This document shows positions 1-11,122 of a stretch of 64,000 nucleotides of DNA, one piece after another. The stretch's first letter is position 1, and every line of letters begins with the position of its first letter. Source of the stretch: Galerina marginata (taxonomy: Eukaryota > Basidiomycota > Agaricomycetes > Agaricales > Galerinaceae); assembly GCA_023014335.1 (NCBI GenBank), contig JAECYW010000004.1:1426001-1490000 (forward strand). The letters run 5' to 3'. The position numbers and the translations under genes were made by a program. The notes beneath the pieces are model-generated. The model made no database searches, was not told the origin of the DNA, and worked only from the letters and a program-made list of their open reading frames with translations.

Positions 1-216
1 TGGCCGTTTATTGCCCCCCTATGTCTTGAAAGTGTATTCAACAAAGCGAACGAGGTTACCCGTCAGTGATGTACTGGCGGTGAGTGATCGAACACATCGG
101 TCAGCCTTGGGTCAGCCGCTTTCAGAAATGAACAGACTCGTCGCTTTCATCTTCTACGTGGAGAATTGAGCGTTCGATTTGTCGCTCGATATCATTTGGC
201 TCTACGATCAGGTATT

Positions 217-223
217 TATAAAA
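217..223 (+). promoter_or_regulatory. candidate TATA box for the first gene
   Basis: The sequence TATAAAA lies about 120 bases before a short upstream ORF and 160 bases before the main ATG of the 1169-aa protein. Position and sequence fit a core promoter element, but this rests on the match alone; no transcription start is visible. Confidence 0.35.
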
Positions 224-341
224 TTTCCAGTCTACAACGTCCGTAGCTGACTGGACACCTCAGGATTTTGGCAGGCCAGGCTGGATATGCAGCCCGCATT
301 CTCCTTTCCCTCAGCGTATAAGTTTCGACCCTGACCGGTCA

Positions 342-377
342 ATGGAAGGCCATATTGAGCTGTCTCCCCTCTTTTGA
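342..377 (+). promoter_or_regulatory. upstream ORF, 11 codons
   Basis: An ATG at 342 opens an 11-residue reading frame (MEGHIELSPLF) closed by TGA at 375-377. The stop lies four bases before the main ATG at 382. A scanning ribosome would meet this ATG first, so the main protein would need leaky scanning or reinitiation if the transcript starts upstream of 342. Whether the transcript includes it is not known. Confidence 0.45.
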
Positions 378-381
378 TATC

Positions 382-3300
382 ATGTCAATCACAAAAAAAT
401 TCCTAACACCCTACCCACCAAATCTTCGTCCAGTCTCCGAGACGCAGGCCTTCTCGGGCTCAACTACATCATTCTCCTCCTCTTCCTCGTCTACATCGTC
501 GGCATACTTCGACAGAAACTCTCGCGGCTCCTCAGCCTCGGCTTATCTGACCGATGCCACACCTCCTATTTCTCCGTCGCTTTCGAATCTCGACCTTGAC
601 TTGAAAGATCCACATTCATCTTCGTCCGCCACCAAGCTCGAGCGACATTCGCAGCCATGTCCTAGCTCTATGGATAGTCGGCACGCTCTCCTTCGACTCG
701 CCACCGCCTCGGAGGACGAACGAGGTTACGCGTCTGACGATGAGGGCGACAGCGACCCCTTCGACGCAGTGGCTGCTGTCAGGACGAAGCTCATGCGGGC
801 GAAACCCTCCATCTACACGCGACGCGCCTTGAAGATCATGGAGAGGCGCAATAGGTCCGCGTCCCAAGGAACAGGTTCCGAAGACAACCACGTTGGAATA
901 CCCCCCAAGCCGATGAGGGTGATCATTACCGAGGCCGGAAAACCGGATTGGGAGGATTGGTCGCGCGACTTTGAGATTGGTACATCGGATGCTCAGGTAT
1001 ATTGTATTCTTCTGTTTTTTTTCGACTCATTTTTGTTAATACTCTTTCCCTTTCGCCAGATTCGGCTCCCGAACTTGGACGACAACATAGGAGGCGACCC
1101 AGTCCCGGTAACCTCTGGCGATTTCTATGCTCTGGAAGCTCAGCTCGAGCAAGACTTCATCCCTGCCGGAACAGAACCTGACATCCCCAGTCCACAGATG
1201 CCAACGACACCCATCATCAAGCCCATGGACCTGAGCTGGGACTGCTCTCCGTTTTCCCTCGGCAGCCCCAGTCTACCCTCATCGAACTCCATATATCGCC
1301 AAATCGTTTCTCCTCTCAACCTCGAGGACAACGATGCCGAATCCTCCCCTGCCGTCTACGATGATTCGTTTTCGTACACGCATGGGAATATGCCTCTCTG
1401 TTCACCTCTCGGGGGCGTTTCGGCCAGGATGTTTGGGTCCCAGTGCAACCATCGCTCCTTCCCCGTTGCTCTTGATGGCGAAAGCTTGGGCGTCGCCGCT
1501 TTAATCCGTCTGGAGCTCGCTGGTGCTTTGCATGCTCCAAGACCTGAACCTCAACCCCATGCCGGCCTAGGCTTTGGTAGATTGGCGCAGTCTAGTCGAT
1601 TACCAGTAAGCCTCGTTCTTCTTAATTTATTCGTACGCGATTCTAATCGTCCTTGGCAGCCCACTCCGGATTGTACCTTTCCTTCAATTTACTCTCAAGA
1701 GTCGGGAAACGAATCCGACTTCAGTTGGGCGGAGACGGCTGACGTTCTTTCCGGCATAACTCAACCACCTCCGCCAGTTCACTTCGAACACGATCTACCT
1801 GGACCGCCGCTCGAGATTAATGACGTGGATGAACAAGACCAACCCATCAAGGGTCTTGGTCTGGGATACATAGCAGAACGCAGTCTCTGTTCGTCCTCCT
1901 CTGTCTCGCGGCTTGCTTCAGACCCGGTCGTGGATAGCGCTTGCGAGACCAAGATCGATGGCAGCAATTTGGGCAGATTACCTGACCCCCAGTGCTCTCT
2001 TGGTATGTTCCGCCAACTCGTCGCCGCCCATGGGCTCGAGATCTGACTTGTGCTTGTTTCAGGTCGCGCTATCGTTGGTGAGGACAAACGTCGTTCCGAG
2101 GTCGAGCCCATGGGTGCTCTCTCGCAACAGCCGTCCAACCCCGCACATAACCTGGATAATATGCCGATATCGCCTCTCCTCTCGACCAAACCTCCCAAAC
2201 GCTTGCCTCATCCGCCTGCTCCAAACGACGACCAAAATCAACATTTTAATGCACCAGTGATCGAGCCTTTTCAGACTCTCCTGGAAAAAAATACCCAGCT
2301 TCATCGGTCCGACGCAGATGCCACCCCTTCCGCCCATGATGTAGTGCAGCCTCCTCAGAATGCTTCCACGGGTATTGATTACCTTCCTAAATCCCTCACC
2401 GCCGAGCACCTCGACCTCTTGGACCGGTATGCAGCCGTTTGCCACCTTTCCCCGATCCCAGAACAGGACGCACGAGACAATATACCCCTCGAAAAACATG
2501 TGATCGAGCCTCCCGCTCTCCTTGAAAAAAAATCTCGCGTTCATTCAGTTGAAGTGTACTGGGACAATTTACCGGGCGAGGAAAGCGAACGACCTGCTAT
2601 CGAATACCCACTCCTTACCCAAGACAATGGGCTGCTCCTTCGACCAGAGTCCGAACAGCAGATTCGTTCTCTGGTTGACACACACCACCATCGATGGGAT
2701 TCAGAGCATCAGGCTCTTTCTCCCATCGCGGAGGGTGAGTCGCGGTGCGAAAATGCAAGCGAAGTCGATGGAGACGAGATTGACGATCACGCTCTCTTTC
2801 CCAACAATTCTTCTTTCCATCACCTTGCTAGCAACACAACGACTCCCGTCCCTCTGGAGACTTGTTCTCCAGCCCCAAAAAAACTCACTAAACTCGAAAT
2901 AGAGCGGATCGAACGTTGGGCACGTTTTGAAGATACTATCCCCTCATTGCATATCTTTGGATCAGAGTGCGGTAGTCGGGATGTCACCTCGACGTGGATA
3001 TCCTCGACTCCCACCCGCGATCAGGAAGACCTCAGTCATCTGGGCATGTCACGCTTCACGCTCACTCCGGAGAACGACCCTCGCAGTCCGTGTTCGCCAG
3101 CGGTGGGCGATTTCCGACAGGATAGATGCACCTCGGGTTGTCCGACAACGCCCTCGATTGCTACTTCCTCGAGTTTGGCTGGCAACTCGCTGTTATTGCA
3201 AGAACCTCTGTGGCCTCTGGCCGAGCCACCCTCGACTGCCCTCCCCACTTCGGCTTCTGCTCCGCTGTTACCTCTAAGGGAGAGCAAGAGCAGCAAGAGC

Positions 3301-4068
3301 GTCGACGGCCTTGGAATGGGTCTGCCATCCGACCTCTCCTCTCGGTCTCTTCGCCAGCGCGATCTGTCTTCTTCGCGCAGGAGTACCATGGCAGACGATG
3401 GTCTGAGCGGTCTGCCCTCTACAAGGTCATGTCTGAACTTGGCGCAGTTAGCTGATGCTCCCTCTCCCAACGCCGACCCAGGCGTGGTTGACGAGTCTTC
3501 CCCGCAGCTAGAGGCGGGAGGGTCAAGTCCGTTCTTCAAGCTAGCAAACTTCGCGAAGCGCTTGCTCTATGTCATTCCAGAGCAGCCGACACCCTCTCCG
3601 ACGCTCTCTCCTTGCCGTCAACGACTATCGACACCGTTCAGTTGGCCTTCAAACCCGCCATGGGGCGATTTGTCCGTGTTGAGCCATATACGTTCCCCCA
3701 CTTGGCTCCCGTTCTCGACGCCACGAACAGGATCGCCATCATCTGAGCGAGGCAGTCCTGAGGAAGGACTCGCGTCTGAGCCTGATACCAGCGTCACGGT
3801 CTGCCCACCATCAGAAGACGTTCCATCCGCTCCACCAAAAACGGATAACCGTTTTAAAACTTACTTCAACAGGATGACTCGCAGACTCGTACCTGAGTTG
3901 GCCTTGTCGCCTTCCCCAGCCGCAGTTGTCGGGTCTCCGGGGATTATTGAACATCCTGAGGTTCCTCCCGGCCTGGGCATCTTCGACAAGCGCACTCTCC
4001 GTGCGTCGCCTAGTGGGGGGGAAGGTCGACTAAAACCGTCAGCTTGGAAGTTTAAAATGTTATTCTGA
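382..4068 (+). CDS. 1169-aa disordered Ser/Pro-rich protein, unknown function
   Basis: Four exons: 382-1002 would be interrupted by introns 997-1059, 1606-1659 and 2003-2062, giving exons 382-996, 1060-1605, 1660-2002 and 2063-4068 and 1169 residues. The ATG at 382 is the first in this frame after the short upstream ORF. The protein is low in hydrophobic segments and rich in Ser, Pro, Asp and Glu, with poly-Ser near residues 30-45 and many SP/TP dipeptides, so it is probably largely disordered and phosphorylated. No catalytic motif, membrane segment or signal peptide is visible. All three introns are multiples of three, and the first two have no in-frame stop, so their retention would only insert 21 and 18 residues. 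I do not recognise the family; a cytoplasmic or nuclear scaffold or regulator is a guess. The gene model itself is firm because the frame stays open across 3.5 kb of coding sequence. Confidence 0.8.
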
Positions 4069-6983
4069 GGACTCCTTCTCGTTCACTCTCTTTTTTGGGT
4101 TGATGTTCTGTTAAAATATGGTCTCAAATGTTGGGTAAAAAGCGGTCTTCTTATCTAAGTTAGTTTAGTTCGTAATAGTAATACTTACTGTAGCTGAAAT
4201 GATATTTATTGTTGATCGGTCTATTCGTGCCCATCGTTGTTGATTCTGGCCATGATACTGAGTTACCTAGCAAGGATACAAGTTTGCTCTTGAGCTGAAT
4301 TTGCTGACTTTTCCAATTGCCTATTTTACTGGCAGATGGAATTCGTATTCCAAAAACCGGATGCGCAGATCATCGTTGCCGCAGTTGAGGTCCCAAGTTC
4401 CAACACGGGTTTTTCGTTCTTAGTCTCACGGAGGCCGCTGCAAGCCGCTGTATAATCTTTATTAGCTTTTCTCAAACCTGCAGGCATGTATAACGAATTA
4501 AAATTCTATGAATGACGCAAGTTGTTGCTGCACTCAGCTGGCGTAAACCCTTTTTTCAGGGACTGGCAGGAGTTCAACAGTCTTAAATCCAACCCTATGA
4601 CAGTATGTATGCCTCGACGTTAATAATCCATCATAGAACGCAGTAAATCGAAGACAACCAGAATTTCCCCGAAATATAAGAACCACTTACTGCACTTTTA
4701 TCCCACGAAGTCCTCAGGCTGCGCTGTATCGATAGATATGCCAGAAAGAGTTGGATACTGCCCAAGCATGATCTATCAGGAAGCGCAAAAAAAGCAACTC
4801 CTTGAGCTCTCATGTCGGCAATCTCGGAACCATAGCCGCGGTCAGAACTCAAAGTCGAGAATGAGTAAGTAAACTGACCTCGTTTCCAACCCGTCAAACC
4901 AGTAAAATGACCGATTCCAGATTTTCTAAACAGGCCTGGAGGTCGTTGCTCGAAATAGCCATTATCGAGCTTTATCTATTGCGTGCGAGCCGCGGACTTC
5001 AGCAGAAGTGGGGTCGTACTTGATAGTCTCGATCCTTGATTATTCCATGACCAATTGCCAGTGCAATCTTTTACGGCAGGTCAACAAAGAAGGTATGTCG
5101 ATGACTATATGTAACAAAATAAGTGGACTCACTTACAGCATGCGTATACCGGCCGCGCCGTGTCAAGAACATGTTGTCGAACCATATGATGCGATTGACG
5201 TCGTTGTTGTCGATCGAAAAGGCCTAGGCACCTGAGCGCCGTCACGGCAGATATGTGTGGGGGTTTCCGACACTACTGAGCGTTTGGAATCATCAGTTCC
5301 GAAAGGCGGACCCTAGTTAAAGCAGGAACAGGTTGAAGGGCTGACATACCTACGTTTATGAGGTATTTTGTCCACCATTTTCGAATTGAATGAGAGGGCC
5401 GGCAATTTACTCCCGCATCTTATGGACTTAGTTTACTCGAGGTTTTTGATTATCATCGCGACAGTGAGGTATTTGGAATATGGTGCGCATCGATGTGTCA
5501 GGGGTATCATCACCGTAGGTATCGAAAAGGACTCAGACGCTTACGAAGTCGCGCAGTTCCACCAAAGTAGGAGACTTGACTGACGTCTGGCTTCAGCTAA
5601 TCGCAAGTATAGAGTCAATATTGGGACCGACCTGGAAGTAAGGAAGCGAGACAACCGGCTCTAGGGCCGGAAATTTCGAAACTGGATGAGTCTGTAGAAG
5701 ACTACCTGGAAGATCATTCGACCTCGTGTTTCACTAGCAATTTATAAGGCAAGTATGAATAAACCCCAGCTCGAACGAATTGGAATTTGAACACACCTGT
5801 ACCGTGACGCTCCACAAGCGGCAGTGCGACCCATTGGTCGCGGGTCACTTGCTGGACTCTCTCGGATATGCTTTTAGGTTCTTTCGATCTTGCCCCATTG
5901 AAGTTTCGGTTCCTGAATAAAATCAATGAAATTCGTTGATTCTGCAAGCGTCGTATAAGCAGCCTCTCATCTTGATCAAGGACTTACCCCTTTAGACTTA
6001 CCACCATGACGGTCGGAATGAACAAAAATCTAGTGCGTTGACTCGGAATAACACTGATGATAAACGTTACGTAAGCACCTGCAGTTCAACGAATCCTGCT
6101 TTTTTATTTCCCTTTCGTTGTTCATGCAGCGTTCATGTCCGACTTCCATGTCGCTTCTGTGGGACCTCCGTGGAATGCTACTCTTTGTAAAATTTCGCCC
6201 ACGCATATCGCGTTCTGCTCTAGAATTGTTTAACAGAAGCACTGGACCGCGGCGAGATCACACTTATCTTCTGTCAAACATTTGACCACAGCACGAGCTC
6301 GAGGGCCAATCCTGAGGTACGTTACTCTATGAAAATATTTTTCGGAAATTAACTTCCTCGGCGGTCAGGCATTTTCTTGGAGCCCACCCAAAATGTCAAC
6401 TGAATATCACCTCGTTAACGGACAATTCCGAACTTGAGGTTGCATCCCGAACATGAGGAATATACTCAATTCAACTCATCGAAACGTGAACGTCTATCCG
6501 CTGTGAGGATCGGACGGGTTCAGAGCGACCATCCGCCCTTTCTGAATCAGCGACATCCGGGAGACTGGAACATGCGAAGAACGCACGAATTGCGAGTCGC
6601 TGACCGCCGCGAGGTTCTGTCGCTCCTGGTCCAAGGCTGCCTTTGGCAACCTGGTGGCACATAGCCAACGAGGCCCTATTATCTAGCCGCCCAATCACCT
6701 ACTCGAGTCGATATCGGGTCAAATTGCTCTACATGTGGTGAGGGAGTGTCCGGATGCCCGGCCACGCTTACGACAATGCACCGAGGTAAGTTTTCCTTGG
6801 GTTAAAAGTATCGTGGCACTGACATTTGGATTCTAATCCGAGAACGCCTGTCTATGCTGCGCAATATCTTGGATGATATCTGGACACTGGCCGAGGATTT
6901 TATATCTACGAGAACCACATTTTTTTTTCCAAAACTTTTCCCTTCGTCCTCCTGTTTACAAAGCTCTTGACCTCTCCTTGGCT
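4069..6983. other. gene-poor stretch, no supported gene
   Basis: Only short open frames (under about 90 codons) without recognisable motifs occur here. The first few hundred bases are likely the 3' UTR of the preceding gene. A frame at 6732-6785 reads HVVRECPDARPRLRQ, which faintly recalls the C-terminal end of LINE reverse transcriptases, but nothing else of such an element is readable. Stop codons break every longer frame. Confidence 0.5.
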
Positions 6984-8608
6984 ATGACAGATTACGACTC
7001 CAAGTTTGGGAGTTTGCTCATAGGTTGCCTTTTAGGCATCTATCTCTTCGCAATCAACACGACGCAGACATTCAGATATTTTCGGTGCGTTTTAAATCTG
7101 CATTAACAATCGTTTCTTTCACTAACCCGTGTTTCATCTTGTAGATTGTACTGGAAAGATCCGTGGGGAATGAAATGCCTTGTGAGCTTTCGTGCTTTTG
7201 GATCCTCATGTTGTGGCCAACCTAATCACCTCCTTCGAGGTCGCTGTTATCTGGTAGGGACTTTGTATCCACTCGCTATATGGGCTTACGTGACCGACCT
7301 TCAAGGATCCTGGAGTTCATTCATTGTAGTCTGAGCGCGCGAGCCGTTTACGGTGTCAGTACATGCCTCATTCTCAATGCCGCCCCGCTTGCTAATCCAC
7401 CCCGTCCTCACAGGCTCTAGTGACTCATTTTGACGACGAAGATGCTGCATTAGCATTTATTTCTTCTGCGGTTTCGATAAGTGGGTTTGTTTCGGTCACG
7501 ATTACGACACTGGTGCAAGTGAGGATTGACACTTTTCATGATTTGCTGCCTCCTGACGTCCACCTCAGTGGTATTTCGCATTCAGACTGTATAAACTGTC
7601 CGGCTCTATAAAAATACCCATAATCTCCGCGGTGCTCTGCTTCATGAGATTTGTGTGTTACTTGGGAGGCGGAATCAATCGAGCCATTCACCACCACCAG
7701 ACGATGGCCTGGCAATGGAGTCTCCTTGTAGTTGGGCTACTCTCTGTAATTTCTGATTTGTTAGTTGCCACTGCTCTGGCTATTCGCCTTTGGCACAGAC
7801 GGCAGTCCGAGGGCCGGGCTTTTCAATGGTGCAAAATTTGTACCTTATTGATGGACACATTTTCTGACCTTCACCTATGTAGGATTCTCGAAGTTATAGA
7901 TCGTGTTATGATTATTTCGATCGGTGCGTGATTATTATTTCCTCCTATCATCTCCGCTGAGCCTAATCTCAAGAGGCGAATCTCTTAACATGGTATGCTC
8001 CTTCTCACATAAATTCCTTGCTAAGTGACAGTCAATAATTAGCGTCATCACAACTATCACTATATTACTTGTCAGTTCAACCGTTCTTATTGTCTCCAAG
8101 CCCAGCTCAGAGCCTTTTTGAAAACCTTTTAGTACAACGCAGTAAACGGAAACGTTTGGGTGGGAGTGACGTTGATTGCTTGTCGCTGTAAGCATTCTGT
8201 TTTCCCTTTGAAGTCAGCTCCCTTACAATTCCGCCAAATAGTCTTCTCGATATCATTCCTTGTATCGTGTGTTGTTATCGCCTTGGTACTGACTTTCAGC
8301 ATTGATTGATTATTTTGGACGTCTTCAGACTCCTGGAAGGGAAGAAGAAACAACACGAACAAGAACGTGGTCTTCCAACCATTCAAACCCCGTCGCTCCA
8401 GAGTGTGAGGGAGTACCAATTTTTTTTAGCTTCTTCTAATGCAGTGCTTGGACAGACCTACATGCAATCTGCCGTCGACACTGATCAAGATATATTGCTT
8501 GTGTCGAGAACGTCTACCTCATCCGCAAAGGTGGGCTGCACAATAGGAGTCGATCCTCTTGATGATTTATATTCTGAACACAGGCTCAGATACCACCTGT
8601 TTGAATGA
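6984..8608 (+). CDS. DUF6534-like multi-pass membrane protein
   Basis: The N-terminal part is convincing: exons 6984-7084, 7145-7181, 7240-7253, 7306-7352, 7421-7518, 7569-7828, 7883-7923, 7974-7992 and 8043-8072 join in frame. They read a start segment with LLIGCLLGIYLFAINTTQTF, then YWKDPWGMKCLVAVIWILEF, a segment with WYFAFRLYKLSGSIKIP, a long hydrophobic helix pair and VIDRVMIISIEANLLT. This order of motifs is that of the DUF6534 family, very expanded in Agaricomycetes, with about seven membrane helices and no known biochemical role. The exon at 7240-7253 is only 14 nt. The 3' end is uncertain: after a likely exon from about 8137 (YNAVNGNVWVGVTLIA) I could not connect cleanly to the hydrophilic tail that stays open to the stop at 8606-8608. 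The last third may be damaged or split by introns I missed; the boundary at 8608 is a best guess. Confidence 0.6.
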
Positions 8609-9031
8609 TCCATTTCGTTTGCATCGCGAATCCCGTGTGGTAGATGAATGTACAATCTTACACTGGCGTATACTGCATTGGGATCGCCGATGCATTCATA
8701 TTTTATCGCGGCGATAAGTAATCGATAATCTTCGTACGTTGCTTATCGCGTGTCCTGCAGCGCAATAAATATATGTTCTGCCTAACTCCTTGTCAGTGAG
8801 TTCTTCAGCTGTCTGTCTACTTTTGGCATGTGAACTTTGTTACCCGGCACTCGGCATTGCGACAAATCTGCACATACGGACAACGATGTTCCGCTCCATA
8901 TCCGTTAGCCCTTCCATCAATTGTCGGCTTGCGGCAATATATTTTTAACACCCAGTTCTCTCACCGAACCTGGTCCTTATGACTGCGAAGCGAGGGACCA
9001 CAAAATACTCTGGCCTTTGGCTCCTCCCACC
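8609..9031. other. intergenic region before the MFS gene
   Basis: No coding frame is supported. A partly inverted pair around 8703-8752 (GGCGATAAGTAA and TTGCTTATCGC) is imperfect. The sequence just before 9032 presumably holds the 5' UTR and promoter of the transporter gene. Confidence 0.5.
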
Positions 9032-11122
9032 ATGAACGATACCAAGACGGAGCCAGACGACGATATCAAGGAAGTCGTTCCGGAGGCCCTATCGAATAGC
9101 GAAGAGCCTTTACCTACAAACTCCGATCCTCCCAGCAAGTTCTCAAAAAAAGAAAAATGGTTCATCGTCGTCTTTACCGCATTTGTGGCATTTTTTAGGT
9201 GAGTGAATGGTTTCCTGGACCCTGCTCCCAATCGCTAACTTGGTTCTTGTAGTCCCCTTACTGCAACCATCTACTACCCGGAAATACCCCTCCTCTCAAA
9301 GGCATTCCATAAATCTACAGAGCTTATCAACCTTACTGTATGTAAATGCATAGTGTTATCCCGTTTACTGTTCAAATCTTGGTGACCAGGTAACAACGTA
9401 TGTGGTCCTACAAGGTGTCGGTACGTCACCGAATAGTCCTTGTTGTCCCACCTAGCACCTACCCCGTTCTGACACCAAGTATTCAGCACCTATGGTGTGG
9501 GGACCAGTTGCCGACCAGGTCGGCCGGCGGCCAACCTACGCTCTTTGCTTGCTAATTTTAGCCCTATCGTGCATCGGGCTCGCCCTCGTACCAACCTCAA
9601 ACTACGGGATGCTGATCGGCCTTCGGTGTTTACAGGCATGTGGGTCTGCTAGTACAATCGCTATAGGTATTTGATTACGCCTCGCCTCATGTGACGATCT
9701 TTAAATATTCCATTTTAGGAGCTGGCGTCATTGGAGATATTTCAACCCGAGCAGAGAGGGGCGGTTTTTACGGAATTTTCACTATTGGTCCGACGGTACA
9801 TATGCACAGTTCATTTGTAGTGCTTTGTCTTATTGAACACTTGACGTAGACAGGGCCAGCTTTAGGACCTGTAATAGGCGGTGCGCTCGCCGAGCGCTTT
9901 GGCTGGCGGTAAATCAAGTCATTTCTGTGATATCGTGCCAGCTGTTTATCGCATCAACAGTTCTAGCTTTTGGTTTCTCTGCATAGCGTCATCTATTTGC
10001 GTCGTAGTAATTGTTCTGTGAGTCATTCTTGCAATGTAGACCAGCACCTATTCAACCAATTTTTAGATTCCAGCCCGAAACTCTACGCCATATTGTCGAG
10101 AGCGGTCGGGACACGACCCCCATTATATACAAGCCCGTGATTCCGATTATAGGACGCAGCACCCCACGCACCATGACACCGAAACCGACTGTCAAAGTGC
10201 CCAAAAATCCGTTTGGATTATTCCTAAATCCCGACGTCGATCTCTTGCTCTTCATAAACGGTATCCTTTTTGCAACATTCTACGGCGTGCTGGTTACAAT
10301 GTCCTCACTAATGCTCCCGAAATACCCTTTCTTAAATGAGACGACACTTGGACTATGCTTTCTTTCCATAGGTGGAGGAACCATTGTCGGGAGTGTGTTG
10401 TCCGGTCGCATCTTGGATCATGAGTATCAAAGGGTCAGGCAAAGGATACTGGCCGAGAATAAAGACTCGGTGGTGAACCTGTCTCGAGAAGAAAACTTTC
10501 CGCTTGAGAAGGTAAGAACTCTAAATCTCGTTAATTATAGCTTCCTGACGTCTTAATAAACAGGCTCGTCTTCGAATTACCCCATACTTCGTCATTGTGC
10601 TGGCCGCCACTTGTGCCAGCTATGGCTGGTGTCTCAAAATGACGGTCAATATATCAATATTACTGATTTTGCAATTCCTAGGTATTGACGTTCTGCATGC
10701 ATTGTGCTTTTCCAAACTCACACGTATTTCTCGCTGCCCTCGCCAGTCGGCAGTATTGCAATTCTAGGGATGAACGCGACAAACACTTTGCTCATTGACA
10801 TAGTCCCGGGTCGAAGTTCATCTGTTACGGCATGCGTAGGTTGGCCAAATATTTTAAATCGAGTTTGGCTGATGGTTCTTCACTCTCTTAGAGTAACTTG
10901 ATACGATGCAGCATTAGCGCCATTATGGTATCAGTCATCGACCTTATCGCGAAAGCACTTGGTGATGGATGGACCTTCGTTCTCCTCAGTGGCTTGTGTG
11001 TGATTACCCTGCCTATGATGTACACTGTCATTGCGATTGGACCTCGATTCCGTATCAAACGACAGCGGTTGAGGGAGGAAACGGCCCAAAATTTGAATCC
11101 ACAAGTCAAGGGTGAAGCTTAG
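9032..11122 (+). CDS. MFS transporter, DHA1 (Qdr/Aqr1-like) family, 512 aa
   Basis: Eleven exons join without a frame break: 9032-9198, 9253-9337, 9390-9420, 9487-9666, 9719-9795, 9850-9908, 9961-10017, 10067-10511, 10564-10681, 10747-10835 and 10892-11122. The product is 512 residues with about 12 membrane helices and an acidic N-terminus. Family signatures seen: YYPEIPLLSKAFH and ELINLTVTTYVVLQG in helix 1-2, the MFS motif A GPVADQVGRRPTY, the GSASTIAIGAGVIGDISTRA segment, TGPALGPVIGGALAERFGWR in helix 5, and FQPETLRHIV before the central loop. These are hallmarks of the DHA1 drug:H+ antiporters that include yeast Qdr and Aqr1, which export drugs, polyamines or organic acids at the plasma membrane. 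Substrate cannot be told from sequence. The acceptor at 9849 was preferred over the one at 9853 because only it keeps the frame. No sign of inactivation. Confidence 0.9.

Noticed and set aside
7146..7334. Reading the DUF6534-like exon straight through 7182-7305
   Set aside because: It gives a frame without the conserved VAVIWILEF motif; splicing two short introns restores it, so the gene is not broken here.
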